Assembly (NCBI GenBank): GCA_902766345.1
Contig: CACXDK010000099.1
Span: 1 to 16,791, forward strand
Source of the DNA: an uncultured Spirochaetaceae bacterium
Lineage (GTDB): Bacteria > Spirochaetota > Spirochaetia > Treponematales > Treponemataceae
Reading direction: 5' to 3'
DNA length: 16,791 nucleotides
In this document: piece after piece, positions 5,578 through 14,477 of the stretch
Layout: every line of letters starts with the position of its first letter
How positions within the stretch are numbered: the stretch's first letter is position 1
Program-made: the position numbers and the translations under genes
The notes under the pieces: generated by a model
What the model was told of the DNA's origin: nothing
Databases searched by the model: none
Seen by the model: only the letters and a program-made list of their open reading frames with translations

Positions 5578-6875
5578 CAAGTTGGAGTAATGTAAAGGAC
5601 TGCAAACAGCCATGCAGTCTGATCTGCAAAACAAATTGCCGTATAACCGAATACAGGAACAAAGAAAAAGCTTACCAAACATCGAGCTATCATTTCCATA
5701 ATTCCTGCAAACACGGCTCTATCAGAATATCCCAAACCTTGAGTACTCATTCTAAGCACATTTAGAATTCCTAAAAGCCAATAAAAAAATCCTATACAGA
5801 ATGCGTATTTTTGAGCAGCATCCAACACAGCAATTTCTTTACCATTAATAAAAATCATTGAAATATATCTTCCAAAGAAAATCAAAACAAGACCAATTAC
5901 AAGTCCGTAGGAAATACCTACAGCAACGCCTTGATTTAATCCTTTTTTTATTCTGTCAATCTTACCAGCACCATAATTTTGACTTGCAAAGGTAGAAACG
6001 GCAGTAGCAAGAGCATCAAATGGACACATTGTAAGTTGCTTTATTTTTGTTCCTGCAGTAAATGCACTTACATAAATACTACCTAAACTATTGTTAGAAG
6101 CTTGAAGAACCATGCTTCCAATTGCTGTAATTGAAAACTGTAAGCCCATTGGAATGCCACTGCTAAGAAGATTTCTTATTTTTAAGCCATTCCATTTTTT
6201 ATCTTCTGAGCGAATACGTAAAATTTGAAATTTAAATTTTATAAGGAAAATACATAGAATTCCACTAATTGCCTGCGACACAATAGTTGCAAAAGCAGCT
6301 CCAGCACAGCCCCATTTTATTATTACAATAAATAAAACATCAAGAACAATATTCAGAGATGCTGATATAACTAAGAAGATAAAAGGCGTTCTACTATCTC
6401 CAACAGAACGCAATATGCCTGCAAGAGTATTATATAAAAGCGTAAATGGAATTCCAAGAAACAGTATAATCAAATAGCTATAAGCGTTTTGAAATATATT
6501 TTCTGGAGTTTTCAGCAGATGTAGAATTTGAGGGGTAAAAACAGCACAAAGAACAGTAATTACAATAGCAAATATTGTTGTAAGAATACCATTCAAAAAA
6601 ATGTATTCCCGCATTCCGTCATAATCTTTTGCACCAAATCTTTGAGCAACAGGAATGGCAAATCCACAGCACATTCCTATGCAGAACCCCAGTATCAAAA
6701 ACTGAACGGAACTGGAAGCTCCTACTGCTGCAAGAGAATCTGTTCCCAGATATCTGCCAACAATTATGGCATCAATCATATTATAGGTTTGCTGAAACAG
6801 ATTGCCGAGCAGCAGAGGAATAGAAAACTGTATTATAAGTTTTAACGGATTTCCATCCGTCATGTTTTTTGTCAT
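5541..6875 (-). CDS. MATE family efflux transporter
   Basis: A cation-coupled exporter of the MATE superfamily in the inner membrane. The 444 residues carry about twelve hydrophobic segments and the typical start: GNPLKLIIQFSIPLLLGNLF followed by QQTYNMIDAIIVGRYLG (about 9-45), then AAVGASSSVQFLILGF. A second copy of the pattern appears in the C-terminal half, as expected from the internal duplication. The substrate cannot be predicted. It begins 11 bases after trpS and is probably cotranscribed with it; no clear Shine-Dalgarno site precedes the ATG at 6875. The final codons overlap the end of cca on the other strand by 37 bp. Confidence 0.9.
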   Translation of the reverse strand: MTKNMTDGNPLKLIIQFSIPLLLGNLFQQTYNMIDAIIVGRYLGTDSLAAVGASSSVQFLILGFCIGMCCGFAIPVAQRFGAKDYDGMREYIFLNGILTTIFAIVITVLCAVFTPQILHLLKTPENIFQNAYSYLIILFLGIPFTLLYNTLAGILRSVGDSRTPFIFLVISASLNIVLDVLFIVIIKWGCAGAAFATIVSQAISGILCIFLIKFKFQILRIRSEDKKWNGLKIRNLLSSGIPMGLQFSITAIGSMVLQASNNSLGSIYVSAFTAGTKIKQLTMCPFDALATAVSTFASQNYGAGKIDRIKKGLNQGVAVGISYGLVIGLVLIFFGRYISMIFINGKEIAVLDAAQKYAFCIGFFYWLLGILNVLRMSTQGLGYSDRAVFAGIMEMIARCLVSFFFVPVFGYTAICFADQTAWLFAVLYITPTCYWCIKSLYFSK

Positions 6876-6886
6876 TTACTATGATA

Positions 6887-7978
6887 CTATATAATCATAT
6901 TCATTGCAGCACGAACTTCATCAAGAGTTTTTACTGCAATTTCACGTGCTCTCTGGCTGCCTTCCAGCAACACTTTTCTTATGTAGTCTGGATTTTTTTC
7001 CAATTCAGCACGCTTTGCACGTATAGGACGAAGTTCTTCATTCAAAGCTTCTGTAAGAGTTGACTTCAAAAGTCCACCGCCACCGTCTCCAATGCGTTCT
7101 GCAACAGCCTCTGGAGTATCTCCTGTACAAAGAGATATAAGCATAAGAAGATTAGCAACTTCAGGTCTGTTTACAGGATCATAAGAAATATGGCGTTCCT
7201 GATCTGTTTTAGCCTTCTTTATTAACTTTGCAGTTTCATCTTCTGTAGCAGAAAGCATAATTGCATTACCGCGAGATTTACTCATTTTTTGGCTGCCATC
7301 AAGACCAAGAATACTTGGTGTTTTTGAAAGCAAAGCATCTGGCAGAGGAAAAATAGGTTCTGAATCCTTACAGAACTTTTCATTAAACTTTCGTGCAATA
7401 GTACGCGTAAGTTCAATATGAGGCAGCTGATCTTTTCCTACAGGAACAACATTTCCTTTGCAAAAAAGAATATCACAAGCCTGATGAATAGGATATGTAA
7501 GCATGCCCGCATTGATTGTCTTAACCTTTCCATTCTGCAAAGCACTCTGAATTTCTTCCTTTACAGTAGGATTTCTTTCAAGTTCCGCACTTGTCACAAG
7601 GGTAAGAAATGGAAGCATAAGCTGGTTTGCTTCCGGTACATAGCTATGAGGATAGATTATTACGTCTTCTCCTGGCTCTATACCGCATGCAAGATAATCT
7701 ATTACAAGCTGTTTCGTGTTCTGGCTTATTTCCTGATAAGCATCATGATCAGTAAGAACCTGATAATCAGCAATCAAAATCATGGTTGGAACTCCAAGTT
7801 TTGAAAGGCGTACACGGTTTTTAAGAGAACCAAAATAGTGACCGATATGAAGGCGTCCTGTTGGGCGGTCTCCAGTCAGTACGCGGAATTTCTTTGGATT
7901 TGCAATTATTTCCTGTTCCAATTTATTACTGCGCTCTACAGATGCAGCAAATGTTTTGTTTGTATCAACTTCAGACAT
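6887..7978 (-). CDS. trpS: Tryptophanyl-tRNA synthetase
   Basis: Charges tRNA-Trp with tryptophan, a class I enzyme. In its 363 residues the signature HIGH is at 44-47 and KMSKS at 231-235, with TYPIHQACDIL (161-171) and VGKDQ (180-184) between them. The motif TGDRPTGRLHIGHYFGSLKN resembles the TrpRS subgroup found in streptococci rather than the Bacillus/E. coli type, whose corresponding motif reads SGxQPSGxxxxGNY. About 30 residues precede the catalytic core. A promoter lies at 8003-8031, and AGAGG sits four bases before the ATG at 7978, in contrast to the leaderless-looking neighbours. It leads a probable two-gene transcript with the MATE gene. Confidence 0.93.
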   Translation of the reverse strand: MSEVDTNKTFAASVERSNKLEQEIIANPKKFRVLTGDRPTGRLHIGHYFGSLKNRVRLSKLGVPTMILIADYQVLTDHDAYQEISQNTKQLVIDYLACGIEPGEDVIIYPHSYVPEANQLMLPFLTLVTSAELERNPTVKEEIQSALQNGKVKTINAGMLTYPIHQACDILFCKGNVVPVGKDQLPHIELTRTIARKFNEKFCKDSEPIFPLPDALLSKTPSILGLDGSQKMSKSRGNAIMLSATEDETAKLIKKAKTDQERHISYDPVNRPEVANLLMLISLCTGDTPEAVAERIGDGGGGLLKSTLTEALNEELRPIRAKRAELEKNPDYIRKVLLEGSQRAREIAVKTLDEVRAAMNMII

Positions 7979-8002
7979 ATATCCTCTCTGTTTTTCTGCT
8001 CG

Positions 8003-8031
8003 ATAATATCATAATTAATCAGTTGGAGCAA
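8003..8031 (-). promoter_or_regulatory. trpS promoter
   Basis: TTGCTC (8026-8031), a 17-base spacer and TATTAT (8003-8008) on the minus strand. The predicted start near 7996 gives a short leader of about 18 bases that contains AGAGG ahead of the trpS ATG. Confidence 0.5.
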
Positions 8032-8060
8032 TAATAATTGCCTGTAACAGAGCAACATTG

Positions 8061-8088
8061 TTGCATATTTTTGATATTTGATTACAAT
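8061..8088 (+). promoter_or_regulatory. alr promoter, near-leaderless
   Basis: TTGCAT (8061-8066), a 16-base spacer and TACAAT (8083-8088). The -10 ends eight bases before the ATG at 8097, so the mRNA would start about two bases before it. AGAG at 8091-8094 is too close to the ATG to act as a normal ribosome site. Confidence 0.5.
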
Positions 8089-8096
8089 ACAGAGAT

Positions 8097-9251
8097 ATGA
8101 GAGCAACAAGAGCAGAAATCAGTCTCACAAATCTGAGAAATAACATAAACGAAATAAAAAAACTATTAAAAAGTTCAACAAAACTTTGCGTTTCCGTAAA
8201 GGCAAATGCTTACGGTCATGGAGCCATAGAATGTGCTAAAATCGCTGTAGAACAAGGAGCAGACTTTCTTGCAGTTGCAACACCACAGGAAGGCATCCAG
8301 CTTAGGGATGCAGGAATAAATGCACCAATCATCATGCTCAGTCTTTGCGACCCGACAGAAATACAAGATGTCGTAGAAAACAACATTACTCCATTTGTTT
8401 TTGATGAAGAATACGTATACAGCATTGCAGACGAATGTAAAAAATCTGGCTTAGCATCATTCAATGTCCACATTGCAGTAGATACAGGAATGGGCAGAAT
8501 AGGTGTAAAGCCAGATGATGCAGGGGCACTTGCAAAAGCAATAGAAAGCACTGGAATCTTACATGTGGGTGGAATAGGCACTCATTTTGCCTTGAGCGAC
8601 GACACTGAGCAGTCAAGTAAAGAATATACGAAAGAACAGTTTGAACGCTTCATGCAGGCTGTGGCTTCCGTAAAGGCAGAAGGCATTAATCCCGGAATAT
8701 GCCACTGTGCAAACTCCGCGGCAACACTCGACTGCCCGGAAATGCATCTTGACATGGTGCGTCCTGGCATTATTGTCTACGGCTATTATGCAGACAAAGT
8801 AAATGAAGAATACCTTGATAAAAAAGGAACTCCTGTTCACTTAGAGCCTGTAATGACGCTAAAAACAAAGGTTTGCAGCATCCGCCCGTTTAAAAAAGGT
8901 GAAAGCGTTGGCTATGGCAGAACTTGGATTGCCACAGAAGATACAGATATTGCAGTATTGCCTATTGGTTACGGTGACGGCATGATGCGCCGTTTTTCAA
9001 CAAAAGGTGTCCGTGTTTCCATTCACGGCAAAGAATATCCTATACGTGGAAGAATCTGCATGGATCAGTGCATGGTTGACATTGGTAAAAACAACACTGA
9101 TGTGCATAGGTGGGATGATGTAATTATTTTCGGCTCTAAAGAAAAAGGTGCCCATCAGTCTGCAGAAGAAATCGCAGCATTAACGGACACCATATCTTAC
9201 GAAATAACAACCTGCATTACTAATCGCGTACCGCGAATGTTTCTGTTGTAA
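8097..9251 (+). CDS. alr: Alanine racemase
   Basis: Interconverts L- and D-alanine with pyridoxal phosphate, supplying D-Ala for peptidoglycan. The 384-residue length is usual. The PLP lysine is K35 in SVKANAYGHG (33-42). The second catalytic base is Y273 in VGYGRTW (271-277). GYGDG (291-295) and GRICMDQCMVDI (318-329) are also family hallmarks, with Met322 and Asp323 in the substrate-side loop. The start gives the standard N-terminus, RAEISLTNLRNNI. It is a single-gene transcript with its own promoter. The last 32 bases overlap yhhN on the opposite strand, and a likely terminator lies at 9373-9429, inside yhhN. Confidence 0.95.
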   Translation: MRATRAEISLTNLRNNINEIKKLLKSSTKLCVSVKANAYGHGAIECAKIAVEQGADFLAVATPQEGIQLRDAGINAPIIMLSLCDPTEIQDVVENNITPFVFDEEYVYSIADECKKSGLASFNVHIAVDTGMGRIGVKPDDAGALAKAIESTGILHVGGIGTHFALSDDTEQSSKEYTKEQFERFMQAVASVKAEGINPGICHCANSAATLDCPEMHLDMVRPGIIVYGYYADKVNEEYLDKKGTPVHLEPVMTLKTKVCSIRPFKKGESVGYGRTWIATEDTDIAVLPIGYGDGMMRRFSTKGVRVSIHGKEYPIRGRICMDQCMVDIGKNNTDVHRWDDVIIFGSKEKGAHQSAEEIAALTDTISYEITTCITNRVPRMFLL

Positions 9252-9942
9252 GGCTAAGGGCAATTAGTCCCTGACCAACATAATATGTAGCCAGATTGAA
9301 TACACCAAGAATGTTATTCAATAATGGCTGCATTTCCATAAACAGAATAAACAGAAGAATGATATCTGAAATGGCAAAGAGCGTAACACCTGTAAGTGTA
9401 AGTGTTACAAAGCTCTTTGCCTTATTTTTAAACTGAACGAGACTGAAAGATTTTCCCAACATAAAGGTAAGCAACAGTCCATAGAAAACTATGCAAGGGA
9501 AAAGTCCCTCAAAGTTAAATTTCTTAGAAATGAAAACCAACAGAAAGAATGCTGGCATTATAATCATCATTGGAATGAAATTTACAATAGAAAGCTTTGG
9601 TTCTTTTGAAGTAAAAGCAATGACATAAAATATATGCCCAATAGCAAAAGCTACAACGCCAGCAATAAAGAATCCCTGTGAGATGAATTTTATAACCAGG
9701 AGAATGTCTCCAAGCATTCCGAAAATTAGTCCCATAAGAACCAGTTTTTTATATTTTGTAAGCTTTAATTTTTCTGTTTTAGGCTGAGCATCTTTTGCTG
9801 CAAAGAAACCTGTCATGACAAAAAACATACTTGTCAAAGTCTTAAACACAACATTGAGAGCCTGAGAAATTCCCAAACACTCTACAGTATTCAATACTAC
9901 AAGTGAAACAATCATTAAACAAAATGTAATAATTTTAACCAT
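9220..9942 (-). CDS. YhhN family membrane protein (lysoplasmalogenase-like)
   Basis: The 240 residues form about eight membrane segments with the spaced polar motifs of the YhhN/TMEM86 family: GD at 78-79 in GLIFGMLGDILL, GH at 102-103 in AFAIGHIFY, SD at 192-193 in FAISDIILL, and YYVGQ at 220-224. Characterised members hydrolyse the vinyl-ether bond of lysoplasmalogens; the substrate here is not known. It is the last gene of the rnz run, 14 bases after folC, with AAGG overlapping the folC stop as a weak ribosome site. It overlaps the alr end by 32 bp and contains the presumed alr terminator hairpin. Confidence 0.75.
   Translation of the reverse strand: MVKIITFCLMIVSLVVLNTVECLGISQALNVVFKTLTSMFFVMTGFFAAKDAQPKTEKLKLTKYKKLVLMGLIFGMLGDILLVIKFISQGFFIAGVVAFAIGHIFYVIAFTSKEPKLSIVNFIPMMIIMPAFFLLVFISKKFNFEGLFPCIVFYGLLLTFMLGKSFSLVQFKNKAKSFVTLTLTGVTLFAISDIILLFILFMEMQPLLNNILGVFNLATYYVGQGLIALSLTTETFAVRD
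9373..9429 (+). terminator. Probable intrinsic terminator of alr, inside yhhN
   Basis: GGCAAAGAGC (9373-9382) pairs perfectly with 9412-9421. Inside it GTAACAC (9383-9389) pairs with GTGTTAC (9402-9408), leaving a 3-base bulge and a 12-base loop. The plus strand continues directly into TTATTTTT (9422-9429), a U-rich tail. The minus strand has no T run after the hairpin, so it is oriented for alr transcripts, about 120 bases past the alr stop. The same bases encode about residues 175-190 of the YhhN protein. Confidence 0.65.
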
Positions 9943-9956
9943 TTTTCTACACTACC

Positions 9957-11384
9957 TTATAAATATAAATTCCTTAAATAATCTTTTACTTCTGCAACAA
10001 GATAAAATGAACCAGTAATCATCAGAGGAACTTTCATCCTATTTGCATAGGCAAATGCATCTTCTATAGCTTTTTTATAATCTTCCTGCACAGTACAAGT
10101 AATATTCTTATTATCGAATGCATTTTTTGCACGATTAATATCACTTTGTTTTGTATTTCCCGGACGTGTAAGAATAATATTACAGTACTCATTTTTTAAA
10201 TATATAGCAATATCTTCCACATCTTTATCCGCTGCACAGGCAAACAGCAACATTGGCTTTTGCAAACTAACATTCAAATCTTTATTGAATGCTTTAACTA
10301 TCTCTCGGTATGTATTCATAGTTATGCGAATACTGTTTACTGTGTGTGCACCATCCATAACAATAAAAGGTATGTCTGAATAATCCTTACAAACAGTAAT
10401 TTCAAATCTTGCAGGAAGCGAAACTTTTGAAAGCCCCTTTTCAATTACAGTGTCGTCAATATCCGGCAAAACCTGTTTTACAGCAATTGCAGCAATTGCA
10501 GCATTTTCAATCTGAACATCACTTAACATTTGTAAGGAAACTTTCAAATCTTTTTTAAAGAATTTCGATGAAATTACAGCGTCTAAAGTAATCATCGTCA
10601 GGTTATTAATAGTATTATTTTTTATACTATTAAAAAAATCTTGTCTAATTTTGTAAACACTATCAGATATATGTACACTTTTGTTTACTTGTATAAAAGG
10701 AGCGTTTTGAGAATTTGCAATATTTTGTAAAACTTTTTCAGCTTCTTTTGTTTGCGAGGCACATACAACAGGAATTGTTTTTTTTATTATTCCACCCTTT
10801 TCTGCAGCAATTTTTTCTATCGTGTCTCCAAGATATTCTGTATGTTCTAATTCTATAGGACCAATACATGTGCACAAAGGCTCGACAACATTGGTTGCAT
10901 CAAGCCTTACACCTAGCCCTACTTCCCATACTGCAAAATCAACATGAGCGTTTCTAAAGCACAGCATAGCAAATAATGTTACAAGTTCAAACCATGTAAC
11001 TGGCCGTTGGGCTGGAAACTCTTCTATAGGAATTGACTGCACTAAAGAAATCAATTCTTGGGCAGACTGTTTGTATACTTCAAATTCAAAAGGTCTGTTT
11101 AAATACCCTACACGTTCTTTAAAATCCAATAAATGCGGAGAAGTATAAACTCCAGTTCGAAGCCCTCTTTCTTCAAGAATACCTGCAATCATTGCAGAAA
11201 TTGAACCTTTTCCCTTAGAACCTGCGACATGAAAACATGGACAACATTTTTCTGGATGATTAAGTTTTTCACATAGGAATTTCATTGTATCAAGCCAGAA
11301 AATATTTTTTTTCGGAGTCTTTTCAAAATTCAGATAGCTATCTATCCAGTCAGTAAAAAATTTTAAAGATGTATCGTCATTCAT
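9957..11384 (-). CDS. folC: Folylpolyglutamate/dihydrofolate synthase
   Basis: A Mur-ligase-type enzyme that adds glutamate to folates, and in many bacteria also to dihydropteroate. In 475 residues the P-loop is HVAGSKGKGS (52-61), followed by TSPHLLDFKERV (81-92), EVGLGVRLDATNVV (154-167), ELEHTEYLG (178-186), QIENAAIAA (291-299), LPARFEI (323-329) and VMDGAHT (342-348). Family consensus has LDH and DGAHNP at two of these sites, so Glu179 and Thr348 are departures, though the histidines remain. It starts four bases after the DUF4340 stop, with no strong ribosome site, suggesting coupled translation. Whether it is mono- or bifunctional cannot be read directly. Confidence 0.9.
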   Translation of the reverse strand: MNDDTSLKFFTDWIDSYLNFEKTPKKNIFWLDTMKFLCEKLNHPEKCCPCFHVAGSKGKGSISAMIAGILEERGLRTGVYTSPHLLDFKERVGYLNRPFEFEVYKQSAQELISLVQSIPIEEFPAQRPVTWFELVTLFAMLCFRNAHVDFAVWEVGLGVRLDATNVVEPLCTCIGPIELEHTEYLGDTIEKIAAEKGGIIKKTIPVVCASQTKEAEKVLQNIANSQNAPFIQVNKSVHISDSVYKIRQDFFNSIKNNTINNLTMITLDAVISSKFFKKDLKVSLQMLSDVQIENAAIAAIAVKQVLPDIDDTVIEKGLSKVSLPARFEITVCKDYSDIPFIVMDGAHTVNSIRITMNTYREIVKAFNKDLNVSLQKPMLLFACAADKDVEDIAIYLKNEYCNIILTRPGNTKQSDINRAKNAFDNKNITCTVQEDYKKAIEDAFAYANRMKVPLMITGSFYLVAEVKDYLRNLYL

Positions 11385-11388
11385 AACT

Positions 11389-12255
11389 TTATTTCATTAA
11401 GTTCAAAAAGTTTTCACAAGTTACAGCACTAATACTATATCGGTAGTTTATGCTATTAATAAGTTTTGAATCCTTTTCTGAAGTTGCAGGACCTGCAATG
11501 AAAGACGGAATAACAATGAATTCCTTGTCTTTTTCATAGATTGCATAATTAACAATACCACCATTTTCAAAATCTTTTTGTAGATTAAACTTGACAGGCA
11601 AACCATTTCTTGGTGCAAGATTTTGAATTTTACCCCTTCTCAATAAGGTTTCAGAATATCTTCGGTCATAGTCTGTAATACATTGAGGGAAAAGAAAAGG
11701 ATCAGCCCAAAATGATTCTTCTGTAGTTAAAAAGTTTTCAATGGAAGTAAGACCTTCATACACCGTAGCTTTTGTCCAGGTCCTAAAATACAGTTTTAGA
11801 GAAAGACTGTCCTTAAAGCCAAAGAAAACTTGAGAAAGAATGTTTTCATTACTGTCGTAAAATGTAATGGAAGTAGATTGCTCTTCATCTACACCTAAAG
11901 ATTTCCAAGCTGTAACATTGTCTGTTTTTACCTGAACGGAAATTATTTGCTTAGAACATTCAATCAGATTGGAAACATTCTGAATGTCCGCAGGCCAGAC
12001 ATATTTTTCCTTGGACTCTGTAGACACACCAGTCCAATAACGCTCCCCTTTTTTTAGAGTAACGGTGGACTGTGGTGATGCAATTTTTATAGATGTAATT
12101 TCTGTTTCGTAATTAGGGTTTAACAAAGCTGTCGGAACAGAAGGCTCTTTATTTTTTTTTGCAAACGGCAAGAAAGCAAAAATGAACAACAGCAGTAAAA
12201 TTCCATCGAATATGTAAAAAAACAATAATCCGTGTTTTAAAGTTATTTTTTTCAA
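11389..12255 (-). CDS. DUF4340-like ABC transporter partner protein
   Basis: The 288-residue protein has one N-terminal membrane segment (about 8-30); the rest probably lies outside the membrane. The pattern after it, ITSIKIASPQSTVTLKKGERYW and a later VYEGLTSIENFL with FW at about 182-183, resembles DUF4340 proteins, which commonly accompany GldG-like ABC auxiliary proteins. The start is TTG, overlapping the permease stop as TTGA, with AAGGAG eight bases upstream inside the last permease codons. This tight coupling argues that the two proteins are partners. The family call is by resemblance plus context, and no biochemical role is known to me. Confidence 0.65.
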   Translation of the reverse strand: MKKITLKHGLLFFYIFDGILLLLFIFAFLPFAKKNKEPSVPTALLNPNYETEITSIKIASPQSTVTLKKGERYWTGVSTESKEKYVWPADIQNVSNLIECSKQIISVQVKTDNVTAWKSLGVDEEQSTSITFYDSNENILSQVFFGFKDSLSLKLYFRTWTKATVYEGLTSIENFLTTEESFWADPFLFPQCITDYDRRYSETLLRRGKIQNLAPRNGLPVKFNLQKDFENGGIVNYAIYEKDKEFIVIPSFIAGPATSEKDSKLINSINYRYSISAVTCENFLNLMK

Positions 12256-14477
12256 ATAAGATTCTCCTTATTAAATCTGTATCTTTGCATATATACAATA
12301 ATTGAACAAAAAATTATTAAAAGCATAGGAATGACAATGACCAGTATCATAACAGTTTTTACAGAAAAGGCATTTGTTTTATAAAGCGATGTATCAGACC
12401 TTGCTTTATTTTTAAGAGCAAGCAGTTCTGTCTGTCCACATAACTGCAAAAAACAGTCACTTAAAAAATTAAAGCTTCTGTCATCATTAAGATTACCAGA
12501 ACTAAAGGCTATAAGATTTGTGTTAAGCGTATATTGGTCGCTAAACACAATGCATTTTGTCTGATTATCCTTTTTTAATGCAACACAAACATCAAAAGGT
12601 CCCCTAACATCTTGTTCAGAAGCCGTCTGCCTTATTTTAAACGGATCTGTACTAATAGAATCATCCTCTAAATCAATAAGCCATGCAGAATCCGTTGTGT
12701 GCAACATAGAAGAAATTTCAAAACCGCTTTCCAAAGCAACACTTGCATCAGTTTCTATTGCACTTGGCCAAAAAAGAGACAGCCCTTTTAATGCATTTTC
12801 CTGCTTTTTTATTACAGGCCATAATGAATATGAGACATCTTTTACATCATAAGAACTTGCAAGAGAAAGAGAAATGCATGAACTATCCGCTGTCAAAGCT
12901 TCCTTAAAATATATTCCATATTGCTGGAGCATATATATAACATTGTCTTTTATAAAGTCATTTTTTACAGAAAAAGACCAGTCTGTTTTTACATTAATGT
13001 TGTACGGAGTTGTAGCAATAAAGACTTTTCCACCTCTTTGCATAAAATAAGACAAAGCTTCAGCATCCTCAAGAGTACATTCAGATGTTCCCAAAACAAG
13101 AAGAGGCACATCAGGTAGCTGAACAAATACAGGAGAACCAATATTCTTTTGTGAAGGAAAATACGTCCTTAAAACAGAAAAGCCTTGAGACTCAAGCCAC
13201 GGCTGAACATAACTATAATCTTCTTCCAAAGAAAGCCCATTGCCAATGACAATCTGGACATTTTTTGTAATGCCCCTTATCAGATATTGAATTCTGCTTG
13301 TTAAATCATATTCAAGAGTTTTTACATCCAATATAAACGGAATTATTTCAGTACTATCAAGATATTGTATTGCTACTGCAGAATATACAGTTGTATATGA
13401 TGTAGTAGAATCATTTGCAGTCTGAATTTGTTCCCCACGAATTCCATGCTCAGAAAGTGTTTTTTCAATATGATTTTTGGCAGGATCAATCAATTCATAA
13501 AACACATTACCGCTTACACTGGCATACGCTTCAAGAAAATCATCAACATCTCTAACCTGTGGGTACAGATTTTTCAGCACAGGACTAAGATAATATGTAA
13601 TTTTTAATGGTTCCGTCACTTCTGAAAGTAATACAGAACTATAAGGACTTACAGTAAATTTTTTGCCAGCAGTTATATCAATACGGAAAAAATATATGCA
13701 GGAATTTATTAATACAAGAATATATGCAACTAAACAAAGAAAAGTCATCTTTTTCAAAACAACATTCTTGTATCCACGTCTGCACAACATTACAAAGGCA
13801 GAAGAAAATTCAAGAATACAAAATGAAGCCAGGTAAAATAATAAATCCCTAGAATCAATAATGCCCTTACTGCCAGCATCAAAATGCCATGCAAACGAAA
13901 ATTCCTTACATAATAAGGCTATCCAATCTGGTAAATTAACAGAAACAGCAATTAAATGGGCATTGTTAATAAAGAGAAAAAATAAAATGGAAGCTGTAAA
14001 AGCAAGAATAATGTTATTGCACAGTGTAAAAATAAAAATGCTTGCAGCCACTCCTGTAAGTGCATACATAACAATCCCCAGATATCCGCACGAAACTAGG
14101 GCTACATCAATATCTCCAAAAGTATTTACACAAAATGGAACCGGTAAAGTAAGAATTACAGCTACAAGACAGACTGAAGCTATTGCACATAATTTTAACG
14201 TAACAATGGTTAAGTCGCTGAATGGAAGTGAATAATCTTTTTTGAAAGATGGTGAAATTGCAGTAAGTGCAGGAATAAAAATTACCATGACAGAAGCCAT
14301 AGCAGAAAAAAAGCTATGAATATCTGTAGAACCTGCACCCCAAAAAAAACGTTGGCCTATAAAAAAAGACAGCGAAGAATACAAAATGAAAAACAGGACA
14401 AGGAAATAAGAAAACGGACTGCACAATAATCTGAACAGATAGCGTTTATATAGAAAAATCAGTCTTTTGTCAGCCAT
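12252..14477 (-). CDS. Fused ABC-2 permease and GldG-like auxiliary protein
   Basis: The 741-residue membrane protein reads as a fusion. Residues 1-235 hold about six membrane segments of an ABC-2 permease, with DAGSKGIIDSRDLLFYL (200-216) as in GldF-type permeases. A seventh segment lies at about 243-263. Residues about 270-690 form a large soluble domain like GldG/ABC_transp_aux proteins, starting ITAGKKFTVSPYSSVLLSEV. A final membrane segment (about 706-730) and a basic tail close it. In Flavobacterium gliding genes, GldF and GldG are separate. The start at 14477 has GGAGG ten bases upstream inside the ATPase gene, giving a 19-bp overlap. With the ATPase and DUF4340 protein it probably makes one complex; the substrate is unknown. 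Confidence 0.8.
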   Translation of the reverse strand: MADKRLIFLYKRYLFRLLCSPFSYFLVLFFILYSSLSFFIGQRFFWGAGSTDIHSFFSAMASVMVIFIPALTAISPSFKKDYSLPFSDLTIVTLKLCAIASVCLVAVILTLPVPFCVNTFGDIDVALVSCGYLGIVMYALTGVAASIFIFTLCNNIILAFTASILFFLFINNAHLIAVSVNLPDWIALLCKEFSFAWHFDAGSKGIIDSRDLLFYLASFCILEFSSAFVMLCRRGYKNVVLKKMTFLCLVAYILVLINSCIYFFRIDITAGKKFTVSPYSSVLLSEVTEPLKITYYLSPVLKNLYPQVRDVDDFLEAYASVSGNVFYELIDPAKNHIEKTLSEHGIRGEQIQTANDSTTSYTTVYSAVAIQYLDSTEIIPFILDVKTLEYDLTSRIQYLIRGITKNVQIVIGNGLSLEEDYSYVQPWLESQGFSVLRTYFPSQKNIGSPVFVQLPDVPLLVLGTSECTLEDAEALSYFMQRGGKVFIATTPYNINVKTDWSFSVKNDFIKDNVIYMLQQYGIYFKEALTADSSCISLSLASSYDVKDVSYSLWPVIKKQENALKGLSLFWPSAIETDASVALESGFEISSMLHTTDSAWLIDLEDDSISTDPFKIRQTASEQDVRGPFDVCVALKKDNQTKCIVFSDQYTLNTNLIAFSSGNLNDDRSFNFLSDCFLQLCGQTELLALKNKARSDTSLYKTNAFSVKTVMILVIVIPMLLIIFCSIIVYMQRYRFNKENLI
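12264..12269 (-). promoter_or_regulatory. Ribosome binding site for the DUF4340 TTG start
   Basis: AAGGAG on the minus strand, eight bases before the TTG at 12255. It also encodes codons at the C-terminus of the permease. Confidence 0.7.

Noticed and set aside
5598..5619. Hairpin GACTGCA/TGCAGTC just past the cca stop as the cca terminator
   Set aside because: The stem is 7 bp with an 8-base loop, but no U tract follows on either strand. It may be chance within the MATE gene.
7418..7804. 128-residue plus-strand ORF inside trpS
   Set aside because: Antisense shadow of a strongly conserved gene; Cys/Lys-rich composition, no recognisable domain and no promoter or ribosome site.
10480..10503. 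Short tandem repeat of GCAGCAATT in folC
   Set aside because: It encodes an Ala-Ile-Ala helix segment (AAIAAIAV) that fits the family, and has too few copies to be a separate element.
13861..14235. 124-residue plus-strand ORF inside the ABC permease
   Set aside because: Antisense to the membrane region of the permease, with low-complexity charged composition and no ribosome site.
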